NCBI RefSeq assembly: GCF_963677575.1
Contig: NZ_OY782038.1
Location: 5,353,001 to 5,417,000 of the forward strand
Direction: 5' to 3'
Length of the DNA: 64,000 bases
Source: an uncultured Draconibacterium sp.
GTDB lineage: Bacteria > Bacteroidota > Bacteroidia > Bacteroidales > Prolixibacteraceae
Shown here: positions 42,375 through 51,932 of the stretch, piece after piece
Layout of the letters: each line of letters opens with the position of its first letter
How positions within the stretch are numbered: the stretch's first letter is position 1
The notes under the pieces: generated by a model
The model's input: the letters and a program-made list of their open reading frames with translations, nothing else
Database searches by the model: none
Told to the model about the DNA's origin: nothing
Position numbers and translations under genes: made by a program

Positions 42375-43842
42375 AAAAAGTGGAATTCTTCTGCATATAA
42401 CTTCGCTGCCGGGGCAGGAAGGTGTTGGGACATTGGGGAAAGAAGCGTATGCCTTTGTTGATTTACTGGAGGAGAGCAGTCAGAAACTCTGGCAGATTCT
42501 ACCTCTTGGACCGGTTGGAGCCGGGAATTCGCCTTACCAATGCTACTCGGCATTTGCAGGAAATCCGGTGTTGGTGGATCTGGAGTTGCTTTTACACGAA
42601 GATCTGCTGAATGATGAGGACTTTGAAAAGATACCGTCGTTTAAGAAATCAAAAGTAGAGTTTGGCAAAGTTTCAGCATGGAAAAGCACGATGTTGAAAA
42701 AGGCATTTCAGCAATTTAAGGAAAATAAATTTGATCATTTTCGCGATGAATATTACCACTTTTTAAATGAACATGGCTGGTGGTTAAACGATTATGCTTT
42801 GTTTATTTCAGCCCGCGATTATTTTGGTGGTTTGCACTGGAGTGAGTGGGATCTTGGAATAAAATTCAGAGATCCGGAAGCTGTAAACGATCTTTCTGAA
42901 AGACTGGAACAGCAAATTGCTTATGAAAAATTTGTTCAGTTTATGTTTTTCAGGCAGTGGCACCGGTTAAAACATTATGCTAACGAAAAAGGCATTCAGA
43001 TTGTTGGTGATGTGCCGCTGTACGTTTCGGGCGACAGTTCGGATGTTTGGACAAATACCGATATTTTTTTGTTGGATGATGAACTGCAACCGACAGAAGT
43101 TGGTGGTGTGCCTCCTGATTATTTCTCGGAAACAGGCCAGCTGTGGGGAAATCCGGTGTTCAATTGGCAGCGACTAAAAGAACGCGAATACGACTGGTGG
43201 ATGGCACGTTTGCATTTTAACCTGAACATGTTTAACCAGGTGCGTATCGATCATTTCCGTGGACTGGAATCGTTTTGGTCGGTTCCGGCAGGTGAGGAAA
43301 CTGCCATTAACGGAAAGTGGATTCCTGCGCATGGTTATGAGATGCTGAGTTTAATAAAAAGCCAGATTGGTGTTTTGCCCTTTATCGCTGAGGACTTGGG
43401 AATCATAACCACCGAAGTAGATCATTTACGCGAACGCTTTAACCTGCCGGGAATGAAAGTTCTACAATTTGCTTTTGCTACGAATGCAACCAACAAAGAT
43501 TTGCCCCACAATTATGAACGAAACTATGTTGTTTATTCCGGCACGCACGATAATAACACAACTTTAGGTTGGCTGAATGCTGTTAAAGCAGAGGAAAAGA
43601 GACTGGTGGAAAAGTATATTTCAGAAGAGAATTCGGCAAGACAGATTATGCAAATGGCTTTGGCATCTGTGGCCGATACTGCCATTTTTCCCATGCAGGA
43701 TGTGTTGGAGTTAGACGAAAAATCGCGGATGAACACACCGGGAACAGCAACCGGAAACTGGGAGTGGCGTTTTCAGTGGAAACAGTTGAAAGCGGGGCAG
43801 AAGAAGTTTTTGAGAGAAACTACGGAGAAGTATAATCGGTAG
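42364..43842 (+). CDS. malQ: 4-alpha-glucanotransferase
   Basis: The ATG at 42364 gives 492 residues starting MTNRKSGILLHITSLPG. The GH77 (beta/alpha)8 motifs are visible: LQILPLGPVGAGNSPYQCYS-type substrate loop, GDVPLYVSGDSSDVW, VRIDHFRGLESFW with nucleophile Asp296, Glu343 in FIAEDLG and the YSGTHDNNT motif with the transition-state Asp. The enzyme disproportionates maltodextrins. The start overlaps the oxidoreductase stop by 11 bases. It complements the glycogen synthase encoded at 58710. Followed by the low-complexity repeat. Confidence 0.93.
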   Translation: MTNRKSGILLHITSLPGQEGVGTLGKEAYAFVDLLEESSQKLWQILPLGPVGAGNSPYQCYSAFAGNPVLVDLELLLHEDLLNDEDFEKIPSFKKSKVEFGKVSAWKSTMLKKAFQQFKENKFDHFRDEYYHFLNEHGWWLNDYALFISARDYFGGLHWSEWDLGIKFRDPEAVNDLSERLEQQIAYEKFVQFMFFRQWHRLKHYANEKGIQIVGDVPLYVSGDSSDVWTNTDIFLLDDELQPTEVGGVPPDYFSETGQLWGNPVFNWQRLKEREYDWWMARLHFNLNMFNQVRIDHFRGLESFWSVPAGEETAINGKWIPAHGYEMLSLIKSQIGVLPFIAEDLGIITTEVDHLRERFNLPGMKVLQFAFATNATNKDLPHNYERNYVVYSGTHDNNTTLGWLNAVKAEEKRLVEKYISEENSARQIMQMALASVADTAIFPMQDVLELDEKSRMNTPGTATGNWEWRFQWKQLKAGQKKFLRETTEKYNR

Positions 43843-44135
43843 ATAAGGCAAAAGGCAAAAGTAGAAAGGTAAAAGGCAAAAGTTAAGGACAGCTATGTTG
43901 GGCGAAATTCCAATCTAAACGTCTGGAGCAAAAGGTAAATTTTCAGTATCCAGTCGCAGTTGGCAGTTTTGCAGTTGGTTTTTTATAAGAGTTAACCACA
44001 AAGTTGTAAGAAGGAAGCATAGAGTTTCACAGAGAAAAAGTTAAAAGCTTTACGTACAATTTTTCAATTTATCAGTTCAGCAATTTTTCGATTCGTCAAT
44101 CTCATTCAATCTTAAAATCAATCTACATCAATCTT
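43843..44135. repeat. Low-complexity dispersed intergenic repeat, copy 3
   Basis: The gap between malQ and the alpha/beta hydrolase has AAGGCAAAAGT words (43847-43884), a CAGTTGGCAGTTTTGCAGTT run (about 43955-43978), a TTAACCACAAAGTTGTAAGA-type module (about 43992-44047) and TTTTTCGATTCGTCAATCTC-like words toward 44135. These modules match the copies at 431-701 and 24022-24253. No gene or terminator is evident. Confidence 0.72.
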
Positions 44136-44140
44136 TGCAA

Positions 44141-44944
44141 CTAGCAACACAAAAATACCGCTTCAGCAAACTTTTGTGGTTGTTCGGCGTGTAGCCAGTG
44201 GCCGGCTTTGGGAATGTCGACAATTCGGGCTTCCGGATAAATTTCTTTTATGAGTTCTTTATCATCGTCCTGAATATATTTCGAAAGCAAGCCACGAATA
44301 AAAATTACCGGGTATGCTGTTATCGGAATACGATCGTCGAGCCAGTGAATATTTACGCCGCCAACTATTTCTTCCAGGTAATCGTAAAGAACTTCGTGGT
44401 TAACGCGCCACTGAAACTGTTTGGTTTTCTTATTTTTCTCAACGTTTTTCAGTAGAAACATTCTGATGCGTTCGTCGTCGATTTTTTCTGCCAGAAAATC
44501 GTCCACATCGTTACGCGATTTAACCATCGAAAAATCAATGTCCTGCATGGCCAGCAAAATATTTTGGTGCAGGTAAAATTGTCCCTCTTGCTTTAGTTGT
44601 AGATAATCTTTTGGGGCAATGTCGGCAATAACAAGTTTTTCAACCTTTTCAGGATAATCGGCAGCAAACCACATGGCTGTTTTCCCACCCATGCTGTGCC
44701 CAAGGATTGTGGCTTTTTCAATATTGTGCTTTTCAAAAAACTCCGCCAGGTCGTCGCGCATGTCGTTGTAAGTATGCGTTTCAGCAAATCCCGATCGCCC
44801 GTGATTTCGCTGATCGATCATATAAACGGTATGCTTTTCAGCCAGGCGTTTAGAGATGGTCATCCAGTTATCCGACGATCCATATAGTCCATGTATAATT
44901 ACCAGTGGCGATCCACTGCCTGTCTTTCTGTAGTATAAATCCAT
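44141..44944 (-). CDS. Alpha/beta-fold hydrolase
   Basis: The 267-residue protein has the oxyanion motif HGLYGSSDNW near residue 19, the nucleophile elbow GHSMGG with Ser84 and the C-terminal catalytic His in AGHWLHAEQP. The pattern resembles YbfF/esterase-like proteins. It cleaves ester or thioester bonds of small molecules; the natural substrate is unknown. It precedes pdxJ's 3' end by about 32 bases on the same strand, so they may be in one transcript. Confidence 0.87.
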   Translation of the reverse strand: MDLYYRKTGSGSPLVIIHGLYGSSDNWMTISKRLAEKHTVYMIDQRNHGRSGFAETHTYNDMRDDLAEFFEKHNIEKATILGHSMGGKTAMWFAADYPEKVEKLVIADIAPKDYLQLKQEGQFYLHQNILLAMQDIDFSMVKSRNDVDDFLAEKIDDERIRMFLLKNVEKNKKTKQFQWRVNHEVLYDYLEEIVGGVNIHWLDDRIPITAYPVIFIRGLLSKYIQDDDKELIKEIYPEARIVDIPKAGHWLHAEQPQKFAEAVFLCC

Positions 44945-44976
44945 AGTGTGTTAACTTCTGTACTTGCCGTTTTGTT

Positions 44977-45690
44977 CTATTTCAGGCAGTCGAGGTATTT
45001 CTGAATAGTGGTTTCCAAACCTAAATAAAGTGCATCTGCAATAAGCGCATGCCCGATCGAAACTTCTTTTAAGTTCGGAATTTTATGGTACATGTAGTTC
45101 AGGTTTTCCAAACTCAAATCGTGACCGGCATTTACATCGATGCCTAAATTTGCCGCCATTTTTGCCGCCACTACAAACGGTTCAATTGCTTTTGCATGGT
45201 CAATAGGGTAGAATGTTGCATAGGGTTCGGTATATAATTCAATACGGTCTGTTTTTATCTCGGCAGCACCTTCAACAGCTTTTTCATCCGGATCGACAAA
45301 AATAGAAGTGCGAATACCTGCTTCCTGTAAACGAGCAATCACATCTTTAAGAAAACCAAGATGTTTCCATGTATCCCAGCCATGATCGCTGGTTAATTGA
45401 GCGTCGGTATCCGGAACCAAAGTAACCTGGTCGGCTTGCACTTCAATAACCATTTTTAAGAAATCTTCGTTGGGGTAACCTTCAATGTTGAATTCGGTGG
45501 TTATCAATGGTTTAATCTCGTAAACATCTTTACGTGTAATATGTCGTTCGTCGGGGCGTGGATGAATGGTAATTCCTTGAGCACCAAATTTTTGACAATT
45601 AATAGTGGCATCCTTAACGCTGGGCACTTTGCCGCCGCGAGAGTTTCGCAGTGTTGCAATTTTATTTATATTTACACTAAGTCTGGTCAT
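44977..45690 (-). CDS. pdxJ: Pyridoxine 5'-phosphate synthase
   Basis: The 237-residue TIM-barrel starts MTRLSVNINKIATLRNSRGG, and has the conserved GITIHPRPDERHI, TEFNIEGYP and VNAGHDLSLENL, with the catalytic Glu/His of the family. It condenses 1-amino-acetone 3-phosphate with 1-deoxyxylulose 5-phosphate to give vitamin B6 phosphate. It diverges from the CBS-domain gene across a 66-base spacer. Confidence 0.95.
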   Translation of the reverse strand: MTRLSVNINKIATLRNSRGGKVPSVKDATINCQKFGAQGITIHPRPDERHITRKDVYEIKPLITTEFNIEGYPNEDFLKMVIEVQADQVTLVPDTDAQLTSDHGWDTWKHLGFLKDVIARLQEAGIRTSIFVDPDEKAVEGAAEIKTDRIELYTEPYATFYPIDHAKAIEPFVVAAKMAANLGIDVNAGHDLSLENLNYMYHKIPNLKEVSIGHALIADALYLGLETTIQKYLDCLK

Positions 45691-45756
45691 AACTAAAAAT
45701 TTAAAAACGCAAGTTACTATTTTCAGGCTGAACGATTAACATTAAACAGTAAAGTT

Positions 45757-46422
45757 TTGTTGGCAGAAAAACTAATATCAGATGTAATTCCATCGGTAAG
45801 CAGTTCCGAAACGGGCCGTAAAGCGCTGAGTCATATGGATGTTTATCGTGTTTCGCATATCCCGGTGGTTGACGAATCCAAATATCTGGGGCTTGTTTCT
45901 GATAAATTGATATACGATCTGAACCTGGTCGAAACCCAGCTTTCAACAGCATTAGATAAGCTGAACACCACTCATGCTCATAGCGATCAGCATATTTTCG
46001 AGCTGGCAATTGTAATGTACAAGCTAAAAATTAGTGTGCTGCCGGTGCTCGATGAAGACCATTATTACCTCGGTGCAATTACCTTGTATGATTTGGCACG
46101 TCGGTTTGCAAGTTTGTTTTCCTTACAGGAAGTTGGCGGTGTACTGGTCATCGAGATGAATGTGAGCGATTATTCCGTTTCGCAGATCAGCCAGATTGTG
46201 GAAAGTAACGATGTGAAAATACTCAGCTTTTTTATTGATCGTAAACCCGGAGCGAATGTTTTGGATGTGATTCTGAAACTTGATTCAGAAGAACTGTCAG
46301 GAGTAGTTCAGGCATTGATGCGTTATGATTATAATGTAAAAGCCATTTATCAGGATCGGTCGATGTTGAATGATCTGTATCAGGATCGTTTCGACCAGTT
46401 TATGAAATTTATGAATATTTAA
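45757..46422 (+). CDS. CBS-domain protein with ACT-like C-terminus
   Basis: The 221-residue protein begins with TTG (45757 or 45760). Two CBS motifs form a Bateman pair (about 5-60 and 70-125): HMDVYRVSHIPVVDESKYLGLVS and LKISVLPVLDEDHYYLGAIT. An ACT-like region follows (about 130-215) with VLVIEMNVSDYSVSQISQI. It probably binds adenosine nucleotides and regulates a neighbour, perhaps NAD kinase, whose GTG start lies 14 bases after its stop. The pairing with nadK and the envelope cluster downstream is a typical arrangement in this phylum. Confidence 0.82.
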   Translation: MLAEKLISDVIPSVSSSETGRKALSHMDVYRVSHIPVVDESKYLGLVSDKLIYDLNLVETQLSTALDKLNTTHAHSDQHIFELAIVMYKLKISVLPVLDEDHYYLGAITLYDLARRFASLFSLQEVGGVLVIEMNVSDYSVSQISQIVESNDVKILSFFIDRKPGANVLDVILKLDSEELSGVVQALMRYDYNVKAIYQDRSMLNDLYQDRFDQFMKFMNI

Positions 46423-46435
46423 ATCCATTGTAATA

Positions 46436-47326
46436 GTGAAAGTTGCAGTATTTGGCACGCTGGTTTCCGATGATTTTGTTCCTGTGTTGCAGGAGTTTTT
46501 TGGCTTTTTGCGCCAAAAAAATATCGAAGTTCAATTATATAAACCTTTTTATTCGCACCTGGTTGAGGAGTTGAACAGCTCAACATATTACACCTCGTTT
46601 TTTCATTCGTATTCCGATTTTGATCCCGACAATGATTTTATTTTTAGTGTTGGGGGCGACGGAACTTTTCTGCAGTCGGTTTTGAATATTCGTAATTTCG
46701 ATATCCCGGTAATTGGACTAAATGGTGGTCGTTTAGGATTTCTGGCAGATATCTCGGAAGACCAGGTACATTACGCGCTCGAAAGTATTTTTAGAAAGAA
46801 CTATAAAATTGTAGAACGCTCGATGCTGGAGATAGAATTCTCGAACCAGGAAGACCTCGACTTTAATTATGCATTGAATGAGATGACGGTGCTGAAAACC
46901 GATAACTCATCGATGTTAAATGTAACGGCACGGGTTAACGGCGAGTTCCTAAATAACTATTGGGCTGATGGTTTGATAATTGCCACTCCAACAGGATCAA
47001 CAGCCTACTCGTTGAGTGTTGGTGGCCCTATTCTAACACCAAATTCGGCTAACTTTGTAATTACACCGCTGGCCCCGCACAATTTGACTATACGCCCGAT
47101 TGTAGTGCCCGACACCTGTGAAATAGAACTAACTGTTGAAGGGCGGGGAACCAATTACCTGACTTCGCTTGATTCGCGTTCGTTTGCTGTTGAGTTTTCT
47201 ACAAAAATAAAAGTGAAAAAAGCCGGGTTTAAACTCAAAACTTTACAACTTCCGGAGCAGCCGTTTTTTAATACCTTACGTAGTAAGCTAATGTGGGGAA
47301 TGGACCGCAGAAACTACAATTCATAG
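46436..47326 (+). CDS. nadK: NAD kinase
   Basis: The 296-residue protein starts with GTG and contains the diagnostic GGDGTFLQ near residue 77. NEMTVLKTD and the SPTGSTAYSLS-like ATPTGSTAYSLSVGGP complete the NAD-binding and ATP-site motifs. It phosphorylates NAD+ to NADP+, supplying reductant for biosynthesis. Co-transcribed with the CBS protein (13-base gap). Its stop precedes a 306-base non-coding gap. Confidence 0.94.
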   Translation: MKVAVFGTLVSDDFVPVLQEFFGFLRQKNIEVQLYKPFYSHLVEELNSSTYYTSFFHSYSDFDPDNDFIFSVGGDGTFLQSVLNIRNFDIPVIGLNGGRLGFLADISEDQVHYALESIFRKNYKIVERSMLEIEFSNQEDLDFNYALNEMTVLKTDNSSMLNVTARVNGEFLNNYWADGLIIATPTGSTAYSLSVGGPILTPNSANFVITPLAPHNLTIRPIVVPDTCEIELTVEGRGTNYLTSLDSRSFAVEFSTKIKVKKAGFKLKTLQLPEQPFFNTLRSKLMWGMDRRNYNS

Positions 47327-47399
47327 GCCTACTTAACAATTTTTAATCTTTGTTTCGGTTTTATAATAACAAAGGAGCATGTTATTTTTAGAATTATAT

Positions 47400-47407
47400 T
47401 ACTTTTG
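47400..47407 (+). promoter_or_regulatory. Candidate -7 promoter box for the DUF6089-uppS-bamA operon
   Basis: TACTTTTG matches TAnnTTTG within the 306-base gap after nadK (47327-47632), suggesting a long leader of about 220 bases. The rest of the gap is AT-rich and has no gene. Confidence 0.4.
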
Positions 47408-47632
47408 TAGCTTTTGAAAGCAAAAGATAAAACGTTTTTATACGTTTAAGTTCATTGATATTCAGTTTGTTATGAGGTTGATTTTTGTTCGCCGATATGT
47501 GTGTTTTTGCAGCTTTTTCAGGATAGAAAAAACACGATTGAAACCGACAGTGATCATTTCATTTCAAAATGAAGAAAATGATAAAAATAACATGTCTGAA
47601 ACCTTGTTAAATAAACGAAATTGAATACCAAG

Positions 47633-48412
47633 ATGAAGAAATTATTATTGGTGTTTGTTACAGTTTTGCTGACTGTTTCAGTACATGCGCAAAAAACAGC
47701 TGACATCGGAATCTGGGGAGGTACATTAACATCGGTACATGGCGACATGGATGATGACACCCCGTTTCAATCGTTCAATTTAAATTTTGGAGCTTATTTC
47801 AGGTATAATTTTAATGCCCGCGTTGCTATGCGTGCTATGTTTCTTACTGGTACTTTTGCCAGCGAAGGAACAGTGGAAAGTGCGCCATGGGAGTTTGATA
47901 AATCGGTTCAGGATTTAACCTTGCAGGCAGAAATTAATTACCTGAGGTATATTTTAGGAAAACAGAAACTTCGGTTTAGTCCGTATGTTACATTTGGAAT
48001 TGGAGTAGCTTATTTTCCCTATACTTTTACGGTAGGGAGGCTTGCGACTGATCCTTTAGGACCGGCAGGTATTTCGGGATTTAATCCCGATCATCCAGAG
48101 CTAAATGGTGACGTTGTTGGCGACTATGAAGAATCAGTAACAACACTAACCATTCCGTTTGGGATGGGATTTAAATATACCATTGGCGATCGTTTGGGAG
48201 TAGGAGTAGAATACCAGATGCGCAAATATATGAGCGATCAATTGGACGATTTGGATGATCCGTTGGCACATGTAAATGGTTTTAGCGAAACCATCACTTA
48301 TAACGATGGTTCGCATAATAACGACTGGGCAGGATATTTGGGGGTACATCTCACATATATGATTTTTATAGGCAAAAAGGCTTGTCCGGCCTACGATGCT
48401 AAAAATTGGTGA
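47633..48412 (+). CDS. Outer-membrane beta-barrel protein (DUF6089 type)
   Basis: The ATG at 47633 gives 259 residues with a signal peptide ending HAQ near residue 20. The rest is alternating beta-strands with aromatic ends, typical of an eight- to twelve-stranded barrel (FNLNFGAYFRYNFNARVAMRAMF, LQAEINYLRYILG, FGMGFKYTIGDRLGVGVEYQMRKY). A protein of this kind precedes uppS in many Bacteroidota. Its TGA overlaps the uppS ATG by one base (TGATG arrangement), so translation is coupled. Confidence 0.82.
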   Translation: MKKLLLVFVTVLLTVSVHAQKTADIGIWGGTLTSVHGDMDDDTPFQSFNLNFGAYFRYNFNARVAMRAMFLTGTFASEGTVESAPWEFDKSVQDLTLQAEINYLRYILGKQKLRFSPYVTFGIGVAYFPYTFTVGRLATDPLGPAGISGFNPDHPELNGDVVGDYEESVTTLTIPFGMGFKYTIGDRLGVGVEYQMRKYMSDQLDDLDDPLAHVNGFSETITYNDGSHNNDWAGYLGVHLTYMIFIGKKACPAYDAKNW

Positions 48413-49155
48413 TGAAAACAGTTGACAAATTAGATAGCAATAATATACCAAAACATATTGCCATTATTATGGATGGCAACGGAAGGTGGGCTGCTAAACA
48501 TGGCAAACCCCGCGTTATGGGACACGAAAACGGCGTTGAGTCTGTTCGTTCTGTAGTTGAGGGAGCCGGCGAAATTGGCGTAAACCACCTTACTCTTTAT
48601 GCATTTTCCACCGAAAACTGGGATCGCCCAAAAGAAGAAGTTGACGCACTTATGGCACTTCTGGTACATGCCATTGAAGCCGAAACACAGGAGCTAAACA
48701 AAAACAATGTAAGGCTAAGCGTTATCGGATGTGTTAATGAAATGCCCGAAAATGTACAGGCAAAACTTCAGGGCTGTGTTGATGCATTAAAAGATAATAC
48801 CGGGTTAAACCTGGTGTTGGCTTTAAGTTACAGCGGACGATGGGATGTGCTTAATGCCGTAAAAAATCTGGCCAACGATTTGGCCCAAAACAAGATTTCA
48901 CAAGAAAAAATAAATAACGAACTGTTCCAAAATTATTTGTCTACCTCAGAATTACCTGATCCGGAGCTGATGATAAGAACCAGCGGCGAATATCGGATTA
49001 GTAATTTTTTGTTGTGGCAGATAGCTTACTCTGAATTGTATTTTACAAATAAATTATGGCCTGATTTTAGAAAAGACGATTTATTTGAAGCCATTATTGA
49101 TTATCAGAACAGAGAGAGAAGATTTGGAAAAACAAGTGAACAGTTAACGAGCTAA
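48412..49155 (+). CDS. uppS: Undecaprenyl diphosphate synthase (isoprenyl transferase)
   Basis: The 247-residue cis-prenyltransferase begins MKTVDKLDSNNIPKHIAIIMDGNGRW with catalytic Asp21. It has HENGVESVR, LYAFSTENWDRP and the C-terminal DPELMIRTSGEYRISNFLLWQIAYSE motif. It extends farnesyl-PP by cis additions to undecaprenyl-PP, the carrier for peptidoglycan and surface glycans. Start codon ATG at 48412 is preferred over the upstream TTG/GTG because it overlaps the previous stop in the usual coupled way. Four bases separate its stop from bamA. Confidence 0.94.
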   Translation: MKTVDKLDSNNIPKHIAIIMDGNGRWAAKHGKPRVMGHENGVESVRSVVEGAGEIGVNHLTLYAFSTENWDRPKEEVDALMALLVHAIEAETQELNKNNVRLSVIGCVNEMPENVQAKLQGCVDALKDNTGLNLVLALSYSGRWDVLNAVKNLANDLAQNKISQEKINNELFQNYLSTSELPDPELMIRTSGEYRISNFLLWQIAYSELYFTNKLWPDFRKDDLFEAIIDYQNRERRFGKTSEQLTS

Positions 49156-49159
49156 TTTT

Positions 49160-51868
49160 ATGACTAGAATCAAAAGACCATTAGTCGCCTTTTTATTCCT
49201 TTTTGTAGCGTTTGTGCCACAGCTTTTTGCACAAGAAGCTGATAGTACAAACTTTTCAATCTACTATTCAAGCGCACGACAGTATACAATTGCCGATGTG
49301 CAGGTTTCAGGAATTCGCTATCTGGATAAAAATGTACTTATTCAGTTATCGGGTTTAAAAGTAGGCGATGAAATAATGGTGCCGGGAGATGCAATAACTC
49401 TTGCGATAAAAAAACTCTGGCAACAAGGCCTGTTCTCCGATGTAAAAATACAGGCAACTAAAATTATCGGAAGTCAGATTTGGTTGGATATTTACCTGCA
49501 GGAACGACCTCGTTTGGGAGATGTAAATTTTTATGGTGTTTCAAAGTCAGAAAAGGACGATATCACCGAAAAGGTTTTACTCTTGCGCGGTAGTCAGATC
49601 ACTGACCATCAGGTAAACAGCGCCGAACGAACAATTATGAACCTTTTCCACGGAAAAGGATTCCTTAACACAGAGGTTAACATTGTTCAGCGCGACGATA
49701 CCACTCAAAACAACAGCGTAATCCTGGATATTTACGTCGACAAAAAAGAAAAGGTAAAGGTTAATAATATCGATATTATTGGCAACGAGGCACTTTCGGA
49801 TGTTACATTGGAACGCTCCATGAAAAAGACAAACGAAAAGTCGTTGCGAAATTTCTTTAAAACCAAAAAATTCCTTCAGGAAGAATACGATAAAGATCAG
49901 GCGAACCTAATAGATAAATACAACGAAAAAGGGTACCGCGATGCCATTATCGTAGAAGATTCGGTTTACCAGGTAGAAGTGGGGCGAAAAAACAAACCCC
50001 GGGTTAATATCGATCTAAACGTTGAAGAAGGTGATAAATACTACTTTGGCGATATTCGCTGGGTAGGTAACACTGTTTATCCTTCCGATTATCTCGATTT
50101 GCGTTTGGGGATTAAAAAAGGAGACGTATTTAACCAAAAAATATTGGATAAGCGCTTGTTTGACAACGAAGAAGGTTTGAATAATGTTTATCTCGACAGA
50201 GGTTACTTATTCTTTAACCTCGATCCGATTGAGGTTAATATTGACGGGGATACCATTAATTACGAAATGCGTATTTACGAAGGAAAACAGGCAACTATTA
50301 ACGAGGTGCGAATTGTTGGTAACACCAAAACGCACGAACACGTTGCCCGAAGGGAGTTGCGTACTTATCCGGGCGATCTTTTCAGTAAGACACTGCTGAT
50401 GCGTTCATACAGGGAATTGGCCCAGCTCGGACACTTCGATCCGGAATCGATTAACCCTGATGTTCAGCCACACCCTGAAGAAGGAACAGTGGATATTGAA
50501 TATCAACTTCAGGAAAAGGCAAACGACCAGATTGAACTATCTGGTGGTTGGGGAGCCGGTATGTTTGTAGGTTCGGTAGGTTTGAAATTTGCCAACTTCT
50601 CGGTTCGTAACATCTTTAATAAAGAAGCATGGAGACCGCTGCCAACCGGTGATGGTCAAACACTGAGTTTGCGTTATCAAACAAGTGGAAAGTATTATCG
50701 TACTATCAGCTTGTCGTTTATTGAGCCATGGTTAGGTGGTAAAAAACCTAATTCATTCTCAGTTTCGTTATCGCACTCGCGTATAAATTACAGTGCCAAC
50801 CGTTATACACAAAGATATAATCCATACGGTAGTGGCTATGGCGGTTATTCACCTTATAGTTATGGTGGCTATGGTGGTTATTCACCTTATAGTTATGGTG
50901 GCTACGGCGGTTATTCGCCTTATGGAAGTTATGGAGGTTATCCTTCATATCAGTATAATTACGATTCGGAAAATGACAATGAGGATGATGACCAGATTTG
51001 GGAAACAACGGCACTGGCTTTAGGTTACGGATATCGTTTATCGTGGCCTGATGACTATTTTACCGTTTATCACGAATTGTCGTTAGAGCATTATAACCTG
51101 CGAAACATGGGAAGTATGTTCTATTTTATGGCCGACGAAAACGGTCAGGTGAACGGAACATTCAATAATCTGAGTTTTAAAACGGTATTCGGACGTAGTT
51201 CGGTTGATAACCCACTTTATTCACGAAGAGGATCGAACCTTTCGTTGGCATTAAAAGTTACTCCACCTTATTCGTGGTTTAATAACAAAGATTATTCCGA
51301 TGAAAGTATTACAAACGAGGAACGTTACAAGTGGATTGAATACCACAAATGGTTGTTAAAAGGAGATTGGTATACACCACTTACAAATCCTGGAGGAGAA
51401 CATACACTGGTATTAAGAACTGCGCTGGAAATGGGTTTCCTTGGCTATTTCGATTCCGGTCGTAAATCACCATTCGAAGGATTTATTGTTGGTGGTTCGG
51501 GTATGTCGGGATATAATATTTATGGTACCGATTATATTGCATTGCGTGGATATAGAGACTATAGTTTAAGTCCGAACAACGGATCGAATATGTACTCTAA
51601 ATTTACCTCAGAACTCCGTTTCCCGATTACATTGAAACCAAGTGCAACCATTTATGCACTGGCATTTGCCGAAGCAGGTAATGCCGGAATTAGTTTCCAG
51701 AATTACGTACCGTTTAAACTGCACCGATCAGCAGGTGTTGGTGTGCGTATCTTCCTGCCAATGTTCGGATTAATGGGTATCGACTGGGGGTATGGATTTG
51801 ACGATGTACCGGGTGTTGCAGATGCTGCAGGTAGCCAGTTCCACTTTGTAATCGGTCAGCAATTCTAG
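49160..51868 (+). CDS. bamA: Outer-membrane protein assembly factor BamA
   Basis: The 902-residue precursor has a signal peptide (ending FAQ near residue 25), then five POTRA domains (about 35-455) with recurring INEVRIVGNTKT-type strands. The Omp85 beta-barrel follows (about 480-902), with the barrel-end aromatic F as QF. The barrel contains a 33-base tandem repeat encoding GGYSPYSYGGY units and then an acidic stretch (SENDNEDDDQ), which likely form a surface loop. BamA folds outer-membrane proteins; the order uppS-bamA-ompH-ompH fits the phylum. Confidence 0.94.
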   Translation: MTRIKRPLVAFLFLFVAFVPQLFAQEADSTNFSIYYSSARQYTIADVQVSGIRYLDKNVLIQLSGLKVGDEIMVPGDAITLAIKKLWQQGLFSDVKIQATKIIGSQIWLDIYLQERPRLGDVNFYGVSKSEKDDITEKVLLLRGSQITDHQVNSAERTIMNLFHGKGFLNTEVNIVQRDDTTQNNSVILDIYVDKKEKVKVNNIDIIGNEALSDVTLERSMKKTNEKSLRNFFKTKKFLQEEYDKDQANLIDKYNEKGYRDAIIVEDSVYQVEVGRKNKPRVNIDLNVEEGDKYYFGDIRWVGNTVYPSDYLDLRLGIKKGDVFNQKILDKRLFDNEEGLNNVYLDRGYLFFNLDPIEVNIDGDTINYEMRIYEGKQATINEVRIVGNTKTHEHVARRELRTYPGDLFSKTLLMRSYRELAQLGHFDPESINPDVQPHPEEGTVDIEYQLQEKANDQIELSGGWGAGMFVGSVGLKFANFSVRNIFNKEAWRPLPTGDGQTLSLRYQTSGKYYRTISLSFIEPWLGGKKPNSFSVSLSHSRINYSANRYTQRYNPYGSGYGGYSPYSYGGYGGYSPYSYGGYGGYSPYGSYGGYPSYQYNYDSENDNEDDDQIWETTALALGYGYRLSWPDDYFTVYHELSLEHYNLRNMGSMFYFMADENGQVNGTFNNLSFKTVFGRSSVDNPLYSRRGSNLSLALKVTPPYSWFNNKDYSDESITNEERYKWIEYHKWLLKGDWYTPLTNPGGEHTLVLRTALEMGFLGYFDSGRKSPFEGFIVGGSGMSGYNIYGTDYIALRGYRDYSLSPNNGSNMYSKFTSELRFPITLKPSATIYALAFAEAGNAGISFQNYVPFKLHRSAGVGVRIFLPMFGLMGIDWGYGFDDVPGVADAAGSQFHFVIGQQF
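50840..50940 (+). repeat. 33-bp tandem repeat inside bamA
   Basis: A 33-base unit starting GGCGGTTATTCACCTTATAG occurs three times (50840, 50873 and, altered, 50906), encoding Gly-Gly-Tyr-Ser-Pro-Tyr units from residue 561 of BamA. The surrounding protein is unchanged in frame. Open frames on the opposite strand here are artefacts. Confidence 0.85.
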
Positions 51869-51932
51869 TAGAAAATAGCTTTGGCATAAAATATGATAGA
51901 CAAAAACCAGTTTAACTAAAAAAGAATTTGCC

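Noticed and set aside
50840..50940. Possible CRISPR array
   Set aside because: The units are adjacent with no spacers and are translated as part of BamA.
50748..51023. Open frames on both strands inside the bamA repeat
   Set aside because: Tandem repeats in frame with bamA create long frames in other phases; bamA itself explains the region.
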